DNA of 64,000 bases, from NCBI RefSeq assembly GCF_009905375.1, contig NC_133657.1, positions 3,224,001 through 3,288,000 on the forward strand. Reading direction: 5' to 3'. Below the pieces are notes generated by a model. It had not been told where the DNA came from. It searched no databases and saw nothing but the letters and a program-made list of their open reading frames with translations. This DNA comes from Apium graveolens (Eukaryota > Streptophyta > Magnoliopsida > Apiales > Apiaceae). Both the position numbers and the translations under genes were made by a program. This document shows, in pieces, positions 1 through 12,963 of the stretch (the stretch's first letter is position 1; each line of letters opens with the position of its first letter).

Positions 1-335
1 CTAAAGCTAGTAGAAGACGGTTTCCAGTAGGTTTCCTACTGGGCCTCGGGACAAGAGATCTAAGCCCATTAGGTTTCTTGTTCTCCATGAACTACGTTAG
101 CTTGATTCCCTATAAATAGGGATACGTAGGCAAATTATAAAGGGTCAGAAGCGAGACCGCAAAGGAGCCATCACTAACCCTAAGCAATCTAAGACACCAA
201 TAATCACAAACACCCAACACTGTTCATACTTTCCGACGATTACTGTTCACGTTTTCCGACGGAAAACCACCATCACAGATCTTGTTTCCAGCTACGAACC
301 TCGAATTTTGTTGCTAGCAAATTCCTCCGTAAACA
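1..335 (+). repeat. LTR-like fragment cut by the window edge
   Basis: A TATAAATA box at about 111-118 is followed by a GC-richer leader with CTAACCCTA and repeated TTTCCGACG motifs, then a switch to AT-rich unique DNA near 335. This is the usual look of the 3' half of a plant LTR (Gypsy Tat/Athila style). No coding sequence and no second copy are in the window, so the class is inferred from texture only. Confidence 0.4.
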
Positions 336-1849
336 AATTGATTATGCTACAAAAATAACTAAATCGTGAAAAAAGTCAATAGTTTGTTTCAATATCAACA
401 AGCCTCATTTGAGATGGGCCCAAAATACTGGTCAGATATGGAGGGGCTACAGCTCTACTCATCATCACCATCATCATAATTGAGTGCTAATGTGATTATC
501 ATTGCCAAAAACAATATTCTAAACTTAAGTCGTATCAGTACCATTATAAATCATAATGGTAATAAATGGCTAAATGACTAACTTGTCATGTTCTTCCAAT
601 AGTAGCTGAAGTCCTAATCTGTTCAGGGAATTGTTTAAATATGTGCTTATTTTGCAGGAATCCGATCTTTATTTAAAAATTCCCCCCTATAATCAAGGAT
701 TTCCTTCCAGGAAGAGATGGCTAGATTTTTAGCTAAACCATTTCTTTTCAAATTTTGTGCTAATATTTGGATGGGCTAGTCTTCAGCTCTAAAGAGCTGT
801 AAATATTTGATCGAAAGATGGATGATCTTTAAGAAGAAGAGTCTACAGATGGCATTGCAGCCATAAGATTGTATAATTAGGACTCTCAAGAGTAATACTT
901 TCTCTATCCCATTTTATGTAAGTTGGTTAATATACAGCTGCAGACATAATTACAACATCTGAGGGGACTGCTAGTTGCAACTCAGACATTTCACACACTC
1001 GGCCTATACTGAAATACTAGAGTTAAGGGGTAGAAAATTATAGCAAATTGAAAAATGGAACACAAAAAATACTTTGAAGGATGTACAGCTCTGATTATGT
1101 CTGCTTGATGAGAGATTATGCTAAAAACTTGTTTATCTTAGATTATTGTGCATGAAAATGAAATCTCGTTTTAATTATTTAATCATGTACTTGCTTCGGA
1201 GACTCGCAACCTAGTTATGCACATTCTTTTCCTTGTTACCAAGAATATTGCCATCATATTGTAAAGTAACCAACTCATATAATATCTCAAGGTGCTAGAT
1301 AAGACCTTACCAGGATCTAATATTAATATCCTAAAACATAGAAGACAAAATTACTTGTTTTAGCAAATAATAGTGATTAGGAATTCAAATATGTAAAATT
1401 AACTAAAGCATTTCAGGCATCGTAAACGGCCTGGATCAAAGTTTGTTATAATAATGGCCAAATGAAAGCACTAAAATGTTGATTTCTCTGGGGTGTTTGC
1501 CTAGGATTATAGGGACAATTTTTTCAATAACCGACAAGTCTGAGTTATTTGTGTTCTGTTAACAACTTAACCATGGTCTAATCATCTTAGTGTTCGCGTG
1601 GCTAGGCGGGTATTTAGTTATCTCCATTTGTAAGTTTATAGTGTATCAGTTTTTTCCTTCATTTACTGGTATGATCTCATTGCCAACAAGTTGTCACGCC
1701 CAACTCAGTACTTCAACTTGAACAAATAAAACTTATTGGCACACACAAACATGTATAACAGTATATATCATTGCATTACTAATTGTCAATAATTTGAAAA
1801 CATTATTAAGAATGATATGAATGATCGTACTGCAACAAGTTGGCAGCAC
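336..1849. other. Intergenic DNA, no gene seen
   Basis: AT-rich sequence with no open frame resembling a known protein and no clear terminal repeats. It is the left flank of the Copia insertion; the sequence resumes after 11208. Confidence 0.6.
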
Positions 1850-1854
1850 GGCTT

Positions 1855-2743
1855 TGTTAATCCGTGATTTCTGATGATGTATTGAAGAAGTCTACAATAA
1901 GTCAGATTATTAGTTAGTTAGATAAGTATTAGAGTTTTGTTTAATGTTAACTTGGTTAACTGGATAACCTTTGACTTATTTTTAATCAAAACAAACTCTA
2001 TTTTGGATAAACCTAATCTATTTCAAATAACCAATCTTTATCAGGTTTATCTCTTTCAAGAAACAAACTAACGGATTTCTGGTTTATACTCATTCAAATA
2101 TTTCAAACATAATCTTATCTTTTATTATCTTCAAAAGAGTTTGAAATTCAATCTATCCGTTATATATTTTCTATATAAAATCGACTTGATATTTTCCAGA
2201 AACAACACAACTCTCTGCACTTTCCATCTTACTCTTTTCTGAGAAAAACACTCTCTTGATTACATACATTGCCTATCCAGTTAATTAAGAGATATAGTCG
2301 AGTTGTAATCTTTCACATTCTATTCTTTGTACTCGAAAGGTGTATTGTATCACTTGTCCCGGGTTGTGGGAGGTTGATTACAAGATCAAGGCCAAGTAAC
2401 TATGTGCTAGGGAAAGATTTCTTTCAAGTGGGCCAAGTTTGTAATCAAGGAAAGTTTGTAAGTACTTTGTCTAAGGGGATATAATACATTCTGTATGCTA
2501 ATTGGCATGGGGACTTGGATGTAGTCCATAGACTAGGTATAGGGGCCAAACCAAGTGAAAAACTCTTGGTGTTCTTGCTTTATTTTATTTCCAGCATTGC
2601 ACGTTTCAGTTTCTGCAATTTCCATTCTGCTGATAAATAGGGTCTGTCTCATTTAGATTCAGTCTGTCTCATTTGCAATAGAGACTGTCCCATTTGTGAA
2701 CAATCGTACTTTAACTGTAATTCGATTGTGTCTATGAATTTCA
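1855..2743 (+). repeat. 5' LTR of element A
   Basis: 889 bp, beginning TGTTAATCC and ending TTTCA. It aligns along its whole length with 10315-11203. TATATAAAAT-like sequence near 2170 is a candidate TATA box. A 71-codon open frame inside it has no protein resemblance and is not called. Confidence 0.95.
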
Positions 2744-2745
2744 TT

Positions 2746-2757
2746 TGGTAACAGAGC
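2746..2757 (+). other. Primer binding site of element A
   Basis: TGGTAACAGAGC lies 2 bases after the 5' LTR. It differs by one base from TGGTATCAGAGC, the usual complement to the 3' end of initiator methionine tRNA in plant Copia elements. Confidence 0.85.
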
Positions 2758-2802
2758 AGGTGCATTTAACTTGTCTTTTCGTGACTGTTTTGCTAGCGAT
2801 CC

Positions 2803-4557
2803 ATGGCACAATCAGAACGTGTGTCAATTAATATCCCTCCTCTCTTAATTGGAGCTGAAAATTACAATGACTGGAAATTTCGAATGAAGATCTTTCTTCA
2901 GCGAGATGCTTATGAATGGGATGCTGTTGAGAATGGCATAACTATTCCCATGAAAGAGGGAAAGCCAAAGCCTCTAAAGGATCTGTCTCCTGAAGAAGTC
3001 AATGCTTTAAACTATAATGCTAAAGCCATGAATGCCCTTCTAAGTGGAATGGCTGCAACAGAACTACGCAAAGTTTCTACATGTACTACGGCTAAACAAA
3101 TCTGGGATACTATCCAAGTTAGCCACGAAGGAACGTCTAAGGTACGTGAAGTGAAACTTAGTATGCTAATAAGTGATTATGAAGCTTTCAGGTTGGAACG
3201 AGATGAAAATGTCAAAGATGCTCAAGGAAAGTTTTTGACCTTGATGAATTCTATCTCACTACTCGACAAGATCATTCCTCAAGCTGAAATCAACAGAAAA
3301 ATCCTCAGAGCTATGCCTAAGAAGTTCTCCTCAAAGGTCACCATCCTTCAGGATTCTCCATACATATCAACTATGGAAACTCTCACTTTATTTAGTGAAT
3401 TAGAGAAATTCGAGAACCAGCTAAGTAGATATGATGAAGAAGATGAAGCCCCCAGGAAAAAGACTTTAGCTCTTAATGCAGTTGCAGGTGATTCTTCTGA
3501 AGATTCTGATGAGGAGATTGCACTTCTCACTAAGAAGTTCCACAAATTTCTGGCCAAAAAGAATGCATCTAAATGACCCATGAAGTCTTCATTTCCAAAG
3601 AAAGAATTCAGACCTAGTTCAAGCAAGTAAAACAAAAATAATCAAAACATGGATGCATGCTTTGAGTGTGGAAAGAAAGGTCATTTCAAGAAGGACTGCT
3701 ACAAGCTCAAAGCCAAAAAGAAAGCTTTACCCACATGGAGTGACGATGATTCTGAAGTGGAGATTGACTCAGACGATGAATTAGCTCAACTATGCTTTGC
3801 TGGACTTGAATATGACTCTAGTGACAATGATGAGGTACATACTGTTCAAATTAATAAAAATTCATCTCAGGATGTACTAACCTTGCAGGCTCAAAATAGA
3901 AAGTTAAAAGAAAAGAATGCTTATCTTAAACAAGCATTGAGAGAGGTTCTTAATGAGGTTGATGATTCCATCAAAGATGAATCCTTAGTAGAAGAAAACA
4001 AGCTATTATCTGAGAAGGTCTCTAAGCTGAAAGAAGAAGTCAACTACCTCAAGAATGAGATCGAGATGAAAGATGCATGTCTTGATGCATTAAAGAAGGA
4101 AACTTTTTCTGCCGAATCAAAGGCATCTTCTGATTCTATAGTTCCTGAACTCGAGCAAAAGGTTGCCCAGCTGGAAAATGATCTAGCCAAATGTTTCCAT
4201 GGAGAAGGAACCCTGAATGCCTTACTTGCCCAACAGAAATCTTCTCTTGACAAAGAAGGTTTGGGGTATGGATCAGCCAAGAAGAAAGTCTTTCAAAGTG
4301 GCTACAAAAGAACTCCTATGAAATATAAGATGCCTTATAAAAAATGTCAAGACTGTGGCAAATCTGGTCACACTAATTCTGCATCTCGGTTATGTGGTAT
4401 TAAGGGTCACGATCCTAACTCTGCAACCAGATCTAAATCTGTGCATAAATCTGTTAATATTGTTCAAATGTGGATTAAGAAATATGACAGGCATTTGTAT
4501 AAGATTTATGATACTAACATTCAAGGACTCAAAGTCATGTGGGTACCTAAGAGATAA
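2803..4557 (+). pseudogene. gag: gag of element A, two in-frame stops
   Basis: Gag builds the virus-like particle and packages element RNA. The frame opens at ATG 2803 after the primer site. Residues from about 10 to 215 match the UBN2/DUF4219-type gag of Copia elements (an N-W-x-F segment near residue 26, then conserved helices). The frame meets stops at 3574 (TGA) and near 3628 (TAA), then continues in the same frame from 3649 with a CCHC knuckle (CFECGKKGHFKKDC) and a long charged coiled-coil stretch. A second, altered knuckle CQDCGKSGH follows. It ends at TAA 4555-4557 with the common SIRE-like ending WVPK-R. The two internal stops make the copy non-functional. Confidence 0.85.
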
Positions 4558-4565
4558 AGGATTTT

Positions 4566-7500
4566 TTGCAGGTATGCTTTAAAGTCCATGTCCCTCGAAA
4601 TAAGTGGATTATTGATAGCGGTTGCTCTTGTCACATGACTGGAGATAAATCAAAGTTTCTCTCATTAATCGCTAAAGAGGGAGGCTTAGTTACTCTTGGA
4701 GATTCCAATACTGTACGTATTGTAGGTAAAGGTACCATTGGTAACGACAAGTTTGCTATTAATAATGTTCGTTTGGTTGATGGTCTAAAGTATAATCTTA
4801 TTAGTGTAAGTCAGTTAACTGATGCTGGTCATAGTGTTAAGTTTGATAAAGATGTTTGTTATATTGGTAATAAAGCTAACGAGTTTGCTTTAGTAGCCAA
4901 AAGAAAGGGAAACATCTTTGTGTTAGATTTTGATGAGCAGCAAGAAGAAATCTGCCTAGCTACTGTTCAAGAACAACATAATCTGTGGCATAGGCGTCTT
5001 GGTCATGTTCATATGGATCTACTTCGAAAGATATCTTCACATGAGTTAGTTCGAGGTTTACCAAAGCTAAAATACAAGAAGTCAGAACCATGTTCAGCTT
5101 GCCAGCTTGGAAAACAGGCGAAAACTTCCTTTACTGTTAAGAATAAAGTATCAACTTTTGTTCCTTAGCAGTTGTTACATCTAGATCTCTTTGGTCCAGA
5201 AATATATGTAAGTTTGGGAGGTAAGAATTATGCTTTCGTTATAGTAGATGATTACTCTCGCTTTACTTGGGTGTTATTCTTGCGTACTAAAGATGAAGCT
5301 TTTAGTGAATTCAAAGATCTTATTACTAACCTTGAGACTAAGTATTCTTTAAAGCTCAAGACTATTCGTAGTGATCGTGGAGGAGAATTCGAGAAAGATT
5401 TCGTAACCTTCTACAAATCTAGAGGCATTACTCATGAATTCTCTGCCCCACGTACTCCTCAACAAAACAGAGTTGTTGAACGCAAGAACAGAACTCTACA
5501 GGAAACTGCTCGTACTCTACTTCATGAAAGTAATCTGCCACGTAAATTCTGGGCAGAAGCGGTAAACACTTCCTGTTATCTGTTAAATAGAGTGCTTATT
5601 CGTCCTATTTTGCTTAAAACTCCTTATGAATTGCTTAAGAATAAAATGCCTAACATCAGTTATTTTCGAGTATTTGGTTCAAAATGTTTTATCTTAGATA
5701 CACAGAACACTCGAGGAAAATTTGATGCTAAGTCTTCGGAAGGAATTTTCTTGGGATACTCTACTACAAACAAGGCTTATAGAGTTTTTAATTCAATCAA
5801 GCACAAAGTTGAAGAATCTATCAACATTGCATTCAATGAATCTGCCTTGAAGTTATCTCAAATTGAAGAAGATGTTGTTGAACAGCCGTCTCATTCTCAA
5901 ATGAGACAGTCTCAATCTCAAAAGGGTCAAGTTTCTCAGGAAAAATCAGATTGTCCAAGAACTCCTGATTCATCTACCTCTTCGGGAAATTCTCAAGACT
6001 CTCCTCAGACTCCTGATCAATGGTCAAATGACTCTTTCACTTCTCAGCAAGGAAATTCTACTCAAGATGAAATGAGACAGTTTCATTCCAAGTCTCAGTC
6101 TCAATCAAAAGAGACAACTCCTATTCCTTATCAAGCAGACAATTCTAATGAAGAGGAAATGAGTACTATCCAACTGCCAAAGTCTTCCAGAACAGTTAAT
6201 AATCATCCACCAGATAATCTCCTTACAGATTTGGATCAAGGAATCTCTACGCGAAGCAGACTTCATAACTTATGTGCATTCTGTGCCTTTGTTGCTGAAT
6301 TTGAACCGAAAAATGCTCAAGAAGCTATTGCAAATGAATGTTGGTCAGTTGCCATGCAAGAAGAATTGAACCATTTCGAATATTGTTAAGTCTGGGAACT
6401 TGTCTCTCCTCCTTCTAATGCCAAAGTCATTGGTACTCGTTGGGTTTTCAAGAATAAGAAGGATGAAGATGGTAACATCATTAGGAATAAAGCTCGTTTA
6501 GTAGCTCAGGGATACAACCAACAAGAATGAATTGATTTCGACGAGACATATGCCCCTGTAGCTCGTCTCAAAGCTATTCGGATTCTAATGGCATTTGCAG
6601 CTCACAAAGGATTCAAGCTTTACCAAATGGATGTTAAAAGCGCATTTTTGAATGGCTATCTCAAGGAAGAAGTTTACTTAAAGCAGCCCCAGGTTTCATT
6701 CATGAAAAATATCCACACTATGTATACAAGCTCAAAAAGTCTGTCTATGGATTGATACAGTCCCCTCGATGTTGGTATGAGCGTCTCAGTCAGTTTTTGC
6801 TAAAGAATGGTTTCACTCGTGGTACACTCGATCCAACCCTCTTTATTTATCATAAACATAATCATTTTCTATTAGTACAAGTTATGTAGATGATATTGTG
6901 TTTGGATCTACTGATGAATCTTTGTGTAAGTGGTTTTCTAACTGCATGCATAAAAAATTTGATATGAGTTTAATGGGTGAATTGCAATATTTTCTAGGCT
7001 TGCAAATTAATCAATCTGCTGCAGGTATTTTCATACATCAAAGTAAGTATGTTAATGATTTGCTTAAGAGATTTGCGTTAGAAAATATTTCTGCTAAAGC
7101 TACTCCGATGAGTACAACTGTCAACCTTACTAAGGATGAACAAGGTACACCTGTAGACATTACTAAATATCGAGGTATGATTGGCTCGTTATTATATTTA
7201 ACTGCTTCTCGTTCTGATATTATGTATAGTGTTTGTCTCTGTGCTCGTTTTCAATCTCAACCTAAAGAATCTCATCTGAATGCAGTAAAACGGATTTTCA
7301 AGTATCTTAAGGGAACTAAAGATCTTAGAATATTTTATTCTAGTTCTATTTCTTTTAAGTTAATTGGTTTTTCAGATGCTGACTATGCAGGGTCACAGGT
7401 TGATAGAAAAAGTACAAGTGGCGCGTGTGAATATTTAGGCGATTGTTTGGTTGCATGGCACAGTAAAAAGCAAAAATCTGTAGCTCTTTCTACTGCTGAA

Positions 7501-7830
7501 AGAGAATACATTATAGCTGGTAGTTGCTGTGCTCAAATTCTCTGGATGCAACAAATATTACAAGATTTTGGTATTTTCTATACAAATATTCCAATTTATT
7601 GTGATAATACCTCTGCTATTAATATTTCTAAAAATCCTGTTATGCAATCTCGTACTAAGCATATTGATGTTCGTCACCATTTTCTGCGAGATAATGTCTC
7701 AAAAGGTAATATTGAGTTAATTTATATATCAACTGATAAGCAAAGAGCGGATATTTTTACCAAACCTTTAGGTGAAGACCGATTTTGTCTTATGAGATGT
7801 GAACTTGGTATGTGCACTATCTCTCATTAA
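4566..7830 (+). pseudogene. pol: pol of element A (PR-IN-RT-RH), broken
   Basis: The polyprotein reads protease (DSGCSCHMTG active-site region near 4614), GAG-pre-integrase (LWHRRLGHV at about 4985), integrase core from 5172 (D-D-E region, ending in a GKFDAKSSEGIFLGY C-terminal motif), reverse transcriptase from about 6390 ([16 protein letters not shown] near 6885) and RNase H (SDADYAGSQ at about 7375, ending at TAA 7828). Breaks: nonsense codons at 5166 (TAG), 6387 (TAA) and 6528 (TGA), one missing C near 6687 and a frame change near 6880 just before YVDD. Domain order IN before RT is the Copia signature. Pol is in a different frame from gag; the junction TTTTTTGCAG at 4562-4571 looks like a 3' splice site (see findings). 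Confidence 0.9.
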
Positions 7831-8308
7831 GTTATCATATTTTTACATCTGTGCATGCATACTAATTAGTTTATTTATGTCAATTATTTGCATAATTCAT
7901 CTTTGTGACTAAAATTGCATAATTGAGTGTTTAATTATTTGCTTAATTTAAATGCTGATTGGTCTATAGGATTTATTGATGGATTTTTGTGAATTAATTG
8001 TCATGTTTGGTTTAATTTAGTTTGCGTGTTTCAGTCTATAAATATATAATTTATATGTATTTATTTGATGGGACTCTTGAACTTTGGAACTGAACCGAGT
8101 TGCATGCATTATCCTTCAAGACTTTCAATTTGATTTGACTACTCAGTCTGTTTCTTCTCAATCTCTGTGCATGTCTCCTCATTTTTCGAGATACACTCCA
8201 TCTCTCCACTTCTCCTAACTTCTATCTCTTCATATTCTTTTCTTGTTCTATTTAATCTCAACTTCTTTTTCTTTTCCTCTTTCCAAACGTTTATTTTCCT
8301 TCTCAACA

Positions 8309-9894
8309 ATGTCGACCCCTAATACTCGATCCAAATCTAAACCCGCTAAAAACCCTAACCCATCATCATCTTCTCTCAAACGTCAAAAGACCATTTTTGA
8401 ACCTTCCACTCAAATGTTACCCGAGAAATCCTCTCAGCCCAGTTTGTCTAAAATCTTGTCCAAACCTATTCTCAAGGAACGTCTTTGTGACCTTGTTTTG
8501 CTTCAACGAGTGGGTGTTGTTGATTTATTCTCCGCTCTTGGTTGTGAATCTCTTTTGTCTCCACTGGATGTTATTTACCCTTCTCTGGTCCGAGAATTTT
8601 ATTCTAATTTCACAATGATGAAGGAGAATATGGTTTATTCTGAGGTTCAAGGTGTTCCGATTTTTTTCAATGCTAATTTGTTGTCTCGAGTTTGTGACGT
8701 TGCTTGTTCCGGTGTCTGTCCGTATACCACGCATGCAGCTTTCATGGAGATTCCGGGACAATAGTATGAAGAACAGCTGAAAGTGATTCTTGGTGAAAAC
8801 TTTGTCGGTACCTCTCTTAAGCCCATGGTACATGATCTTACTCCACTTGCTTTATTGCTTTTTAAATATTTCACACCAATTTTTTGCCTCGTAAAAGTGG
8901 ACGTGACCGCGTCACTTATCAGGATGTTGTTATAATTTATGTTTTCATGACTAAAACTCCCTGTGATATTGCTTCGTTGATTATCAAGTACATGAGTCAT
9001 TGTGCGTCTCATGAGTCTATGAATTTGTCCTTTCATGCTTTGTTTACGAAGATATTTAGACATTTTTCTATTGTTTCTGAGGATGATGACACTGAGCCAG
9101 TGTCTAACATGTTTGATCTGTCTGTCTTGTCTGCTAATAATATTGAGGTTATTGAGTCTGGTGTTCTTATTTTTAGTGAGGGTCATAAATCTTTTGGTTC
9201 ATTTCCTGAGTCTCCTCACTATATGTCTAATCCTGATCAAGAGGATTCTGTTTTGTTGAACTCGTTGTTGTCAAAAGTTTCTGAAAACAACAAATTTTTA
9301 GAGCATCTTAAAACACAGTTTCTTTCTATTGAGTCCCTGACATCCTTGACTTCTCAAGTCAGTATGATGCGTGCCTCCTATGAGATGTTTAATAAGTCTG
9401 TCACTGCTTCTCTTGAGTCAATAAATGCAAAGTTGGAGATTTTACATGTCCATGATAAAAAGATGAGTAGGGCTATAGATTTTGAGTTTGGTGCGCTGCA
9501 TGAGGGAATGGTTACCCATGCCAAGGCCTTGGAGGAAGAATTTGTCAAGCTTTTCTATCAACTTGGTACAGAAACCAAGTACATATCTCAGCAGGTCTCT
9601 AATCGAAGCATGTCATGGCACCAGAAAAAGGATTGGCTTGGTGATATGACTCTGGCCGAGATTACCTCCCCTTTGCCCCTGCATGCAGTCCCTCCACCTG
9701 AAGCTTTTGGGATGACTCGTGCTAAATATCGCTAATATATCTTGGAATGGCTCCGTAGAAGGGATGGGAAAGCTCCAGATGAAGGCCAGTTGGACAAGCT
9801 CTTCTCTGAGTATGGTGCTCCGCCAGCCTACCACAACAAGGGAAAGAGAAAGACTCGAGATTCTGCTCCTGTCGAAGTTGATGATTCTGACTAG
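8309..9894 (+). pseudogene. Third ORF (env-like position) of element A, broken
   Basis: This ORF follows RNase H by 480 bases, where SIRE elements carry the so-called env-like ORF. The start chosen is ATG 8309 (context AACAATGT); an upstream in-frame opening at 8243 adds 22 residues without support. The product would be about 528 residues: a basic N-terminus (MSTPNTRSKSK), a region resembling the putative plant transposon protein domain, then a long helical, coiled-coil-like part and a charged tail. Breaks: TAG at 8762 directly after a CAA codon, a one-base frame change in a T run at about 8877, and TAA at 9733 after which the same frame continues to TAG 9892. No signal peptide or membrane span is evident, so an envelope role is not supported here; the function is unknown. 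Confidence 0.75.
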
Positions 9895-9920
9895 TTTTTC
9901 TATCCGCCTTTTATGATGCT

Positions 9921-10314
9921 GAGGGGGAGAATTTTTTAGTTATTGTTTATGTTTATTTAAGACGATTGCTTCATCTGGTTGGTTTTTGTTAAGACTTGGT
10001 TTTTATCTGTGATGATTTTAGTTTGGATAACACTGGTTTATGTGCTGGATTAAATGTTTAAGGTTTTATGACTTTAAGCACTGTTGGGTGTTTGGTTTTT
10101 TAATCTTGGTTTTTAATCTTATTTGATGTCCCATTTATTTTCATGTCTCATTTGATAAGTCATATGTTTCATTTGCATATTCACATGATTATCGACTGAT
10201 TGTTGCATATATACACTGTTATTATCTAACATATTGCAACAGGTGATTAAAGTGTTTTTGATAGGGGGAGCATAACACTTCTTTACCCTTGGCATCATCA
10301 TAAAAGGGGGAGAA
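9921..10314 (+). other. Three polypurine tracts upstream of the 3' LTR of A
   Basis: GAGGGGGAGA at 9921, AGGGGGAG at 10263 and AAAAGGGGGAGAA ending directly at the 3' LTR (10302-10314). Multiple tracts are a known trait of SIRE elements; the last one is in the position required for plus-strand priming. Confidence 0.8.
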
Positions 10315-11203
10315 TGTTAATCCATGATTTCTGATTATGCATTGAAGAAGTCTACAACAAGTCAGATTGTTAGTTAGTTAGATAAGTATTAGAGTTTTGT
10401 TTAATGTTAACTTAGTTAACTGGATAACCTTTGACTTATCTTTTTCAAAAAAAACTCTATTTTGGATAAACCTAATCTATTTCAAATAACCAATCTTTAT
10501 CAGGTTTATCTCTTTCAAGAAACAAACTAACGGATTACTGGTTTATACTCATTCAAATATTTCAAACCTAATCTTATCTTTTATTATCTTCAAAAGAGTT
10601 TGAAATTCAATCTATCCGTTACATGTTTTCTATATATAATCGACTTGATGTTTTCCAGAAACAACACAACTCTCTGCACTTTCCATCTTACTCTATTCTG
10701 AGAAAAACACTCTCTTGATTACATACATTGCCTATCCAGTTAATTAAGAGATATAGTCGAGTTGTAATCTTTCACATTCTATTCTTTGTACTCGAAAGGT
10801 GTATTGTATCACTTGTCCCGGGTTGTTGGAGGTTGATTACAAGATCAAGGCCAAGTAGCTGTGTGCTAGGGAAAGATTTCTTTCAAGTGGGCCAAGTTTG
10901 TAATCAAGGAAAGTTTGTAAGTACTTTGTTTTAAGTGGATATAATACATTCTGTATGCTAATTGGCATGGGGACTTGGATGTAGACCATAGACTAGGTAT
11001 AGGGGCCGAACCAAGTGAAAAACTCTTGGTGTTCTTGCATTATTTTATTTCGAGCATTGCACGTGTCAGTTTCTGTAATTTCCATTCTGCTGATAAATAG
11101 GGTCTGTCTCATTTAGATTCAGTATGTCTAATTTGTAATAGAGACTGTTCTATTTGTGAACGGTCGTACTTTAACTGTAATTCGATTGTAACTACGAATT
11201 TCA
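10315..11203 (+). repeat. 3' LTR of element A
   Basis: 889 bp, same length as the 5' LTR and about 95% alike by eye. It ends at GAATTTCA, followed by the target duplication GGCTT. Confidence 0.95.
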
Positions 11204-12048
11204 GGCTTGTCAGAAACCTATGTAGCACAGGGAACTTAAACATATGGCTTGTAGTGGATTGCAGAGGCTAGTGTAATACAACGATTCAGACCGTTAAAGA
11301 TACATCAAACAGTTAAATTTATGGACACGTATATGGTGACATTCATGATCATTTTAATCATGTTAGCCTCCATATTGCAGAAAACCTGTTACATTATTAT
11401 AAAAATGATCAGCTTCCCGTCTGTCAAAAAATTATGTGTTGCCTCTCATGTATCAGAAACTAAAGCACCAACTGGCGCAGTACTCATACTTGAAGCATGT
11501 AAGATACACTGAGCAATGTGCATTCCAAGCAACAAAAAGTTTGAGGGTGCAATGAGTTATCCAACACACATTTTGTGTTGCAATGATCTCTTGTTCAAAC
11601 ATTTTGGCCATAACATTCCTATTGATTACTATTTTTTTCATGTTATAAGTTTCACATGTCAAGCCTTTACTAGACCTGGGAGTAATAGGATAATTAAGGT
11701 CGGTTTAGTTGATGGAGTGAATTATTTTGTGAGCAGACCATTTATCAATAGTTTATACAACCGGCAAAGAAGATTAATAGGTTAGTATATGGTGGTATAG
11801 TTGTTATCTAATACTACTCTATAATTAATACCCTGTTTAGATTAGGCACTAACTTCAGCAAACTCAGTTTATATGCTTTCAAGTTATTCAGTCAACTAAG
11901 CAAAGACGGTGGAGGCGGCTAAACGATATGATATACATGAAATTTACAATAATCTAAATATATGATGTGTACGTTTCACTCAAAGAGTGCACTTAGGCTG
12001 ACCAAACAAATTTTTAAAGACCAGTTAATAAAAATTTAAGATATGTTA
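11204..12048. other. Intergenic DNA, no gene seen
   Basis: This continues the host sequence interrupted by element A. Short open frames (for example 11321-11512 and 11516-11785) have no recognisable protein content. Confidence 0.55.
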
Positions 12049-12052
12049 TCTA

Positions 12053-12466
12053 TCTATACTATACTATATTATAATAGCCGGAATAAAGATAATTTGATTA
12101 AACGGTTTGGTTCAACGATAATTCCCTAATTTTGATTATTACAAAAATAGATAAATAGTGTTATATATCTAATAAACTACTAAATTATTAAACTACTACT
12201 AAATATATTATACTTATCTTACTAAACTATGAATACAATTTATCCTATTATTAAAAGATATAAATAATAGTGTTAAATATCTGTTAAACTACTAGAAATA
12301 ATCTATTTATTCTACTAAATTACGACCACATATTATTGTATTATTTTTATTATAAATTTATAATCATTATATATTTATATAAATATTTTAAAAATATAAT
12401 ATAACTTGATAAATAAAAATTTAAAATATTAATGAAAATCCGTGCATCGCACGAGATTTATACTAG
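12053..12466 (+). mobile_element. Short non-autonomous Helitron
   Basis: The 5' end reads TCTATACTATACTATATTAT after an A (an alternative TC start is at 12049). The 3' end reads TATACTAG followed by T, preceded by the hairpin CGTGC-ATC-GCACG at 12441-12453. A TC start, a short hairpin about 10 bases before CTAG, and insertion between A and T are the standard plant Helitron marks. The AT-rich interior has no coding sequence. Confidence 0.8.
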
Positions 12467-12734
12467 TATATTTAACTAATGAACTCCACACAAAATACGC
12501 AAAAAATTGCATGATAGTATTTTGTGTTTTCTGTCGAAACTAGTTAATTTTTGTGCGCTAACGTTAAATAATTGTCTTAATTAATTTTTAGATGATACTC
12601 ATGAATAAAAGGGTGTTTCATTCGATGGTTAATGTGTCCATTTAGTTGAAATCGTACTATTGAATCTTGGATTAGCAATTTAGTATAGTGAATTTCATTT
12701 GGTCCGGTCTGGATAATTAAATCAAAACTATTTA

Positions 12735-12963
12735 CATTTTATTTTCATTCACATTAATATCATTTTTTTTATTTTTATTCTGATTCTCATTTTTATAATA
12801 CATCCAAATGCTGCATTTTATTTTTTTCACATTGATCTCATTTCCTCATTTCATTTTCAATTTTTATTTCGGTGATACATCCTGACGCATTTCATTCTCA
12901 TCCACACTAGTGTCATTTCTCCATTTTTATTTCCAATTTTCATTCTTATCATGCATTGAAACG
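12735..12963. repeat. Degenerate tandem repeat, 3 copies of about 76 bp
   Basis: Copies begin at about 12735, 12814 and 12888, each starting CATTT.ATT and carrying a CACAtTxATxTCATTT block followed by TTTTTAT and a trailing ATxCAT. Divergence between copies is high, so the duplication is old. Confidence 0.6.

Larger units (their letters stand above)
1855..11203 (+). mobile_element. Complete SIRE-type Ty1/Copia retrotransposon (element A), decayed
   Basis: The element is 9349 bp and runs from TGTTAATCC to GAATTTCA. Two 889-bp LTRs bound it, and the 5-bp direct repeat GGCTT at 1850-1854 and 11204-11208 is an exact target-site duplication. Inside are, in order, a methionine-tRNA-like primer site, gag, protease, integrase, reverse transcriptase, RNase H, then an extra ORF after RNase H and several polypurine tracts. 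This order, the length and the extra 3' ORF fit the SIRE/Maximus lineage of Copia. All three coding units carry stops or frameshifts, so it cannot move by itself. The two LTRs differ at roughly 40 sites by eye, about 95% identity. Confidence 0.95.

Noticed and set aside
2269..2484. 71-codon open frame, repeated at 10728-10934
   Set aside because: It lies inside both LTRs of element A and has no protein resemblance; the second copy has a different ending.
11321..11785. Two short open frames right of element A
   Set aside because: No similarity, no promoter or splice signals, and length expected by chance.
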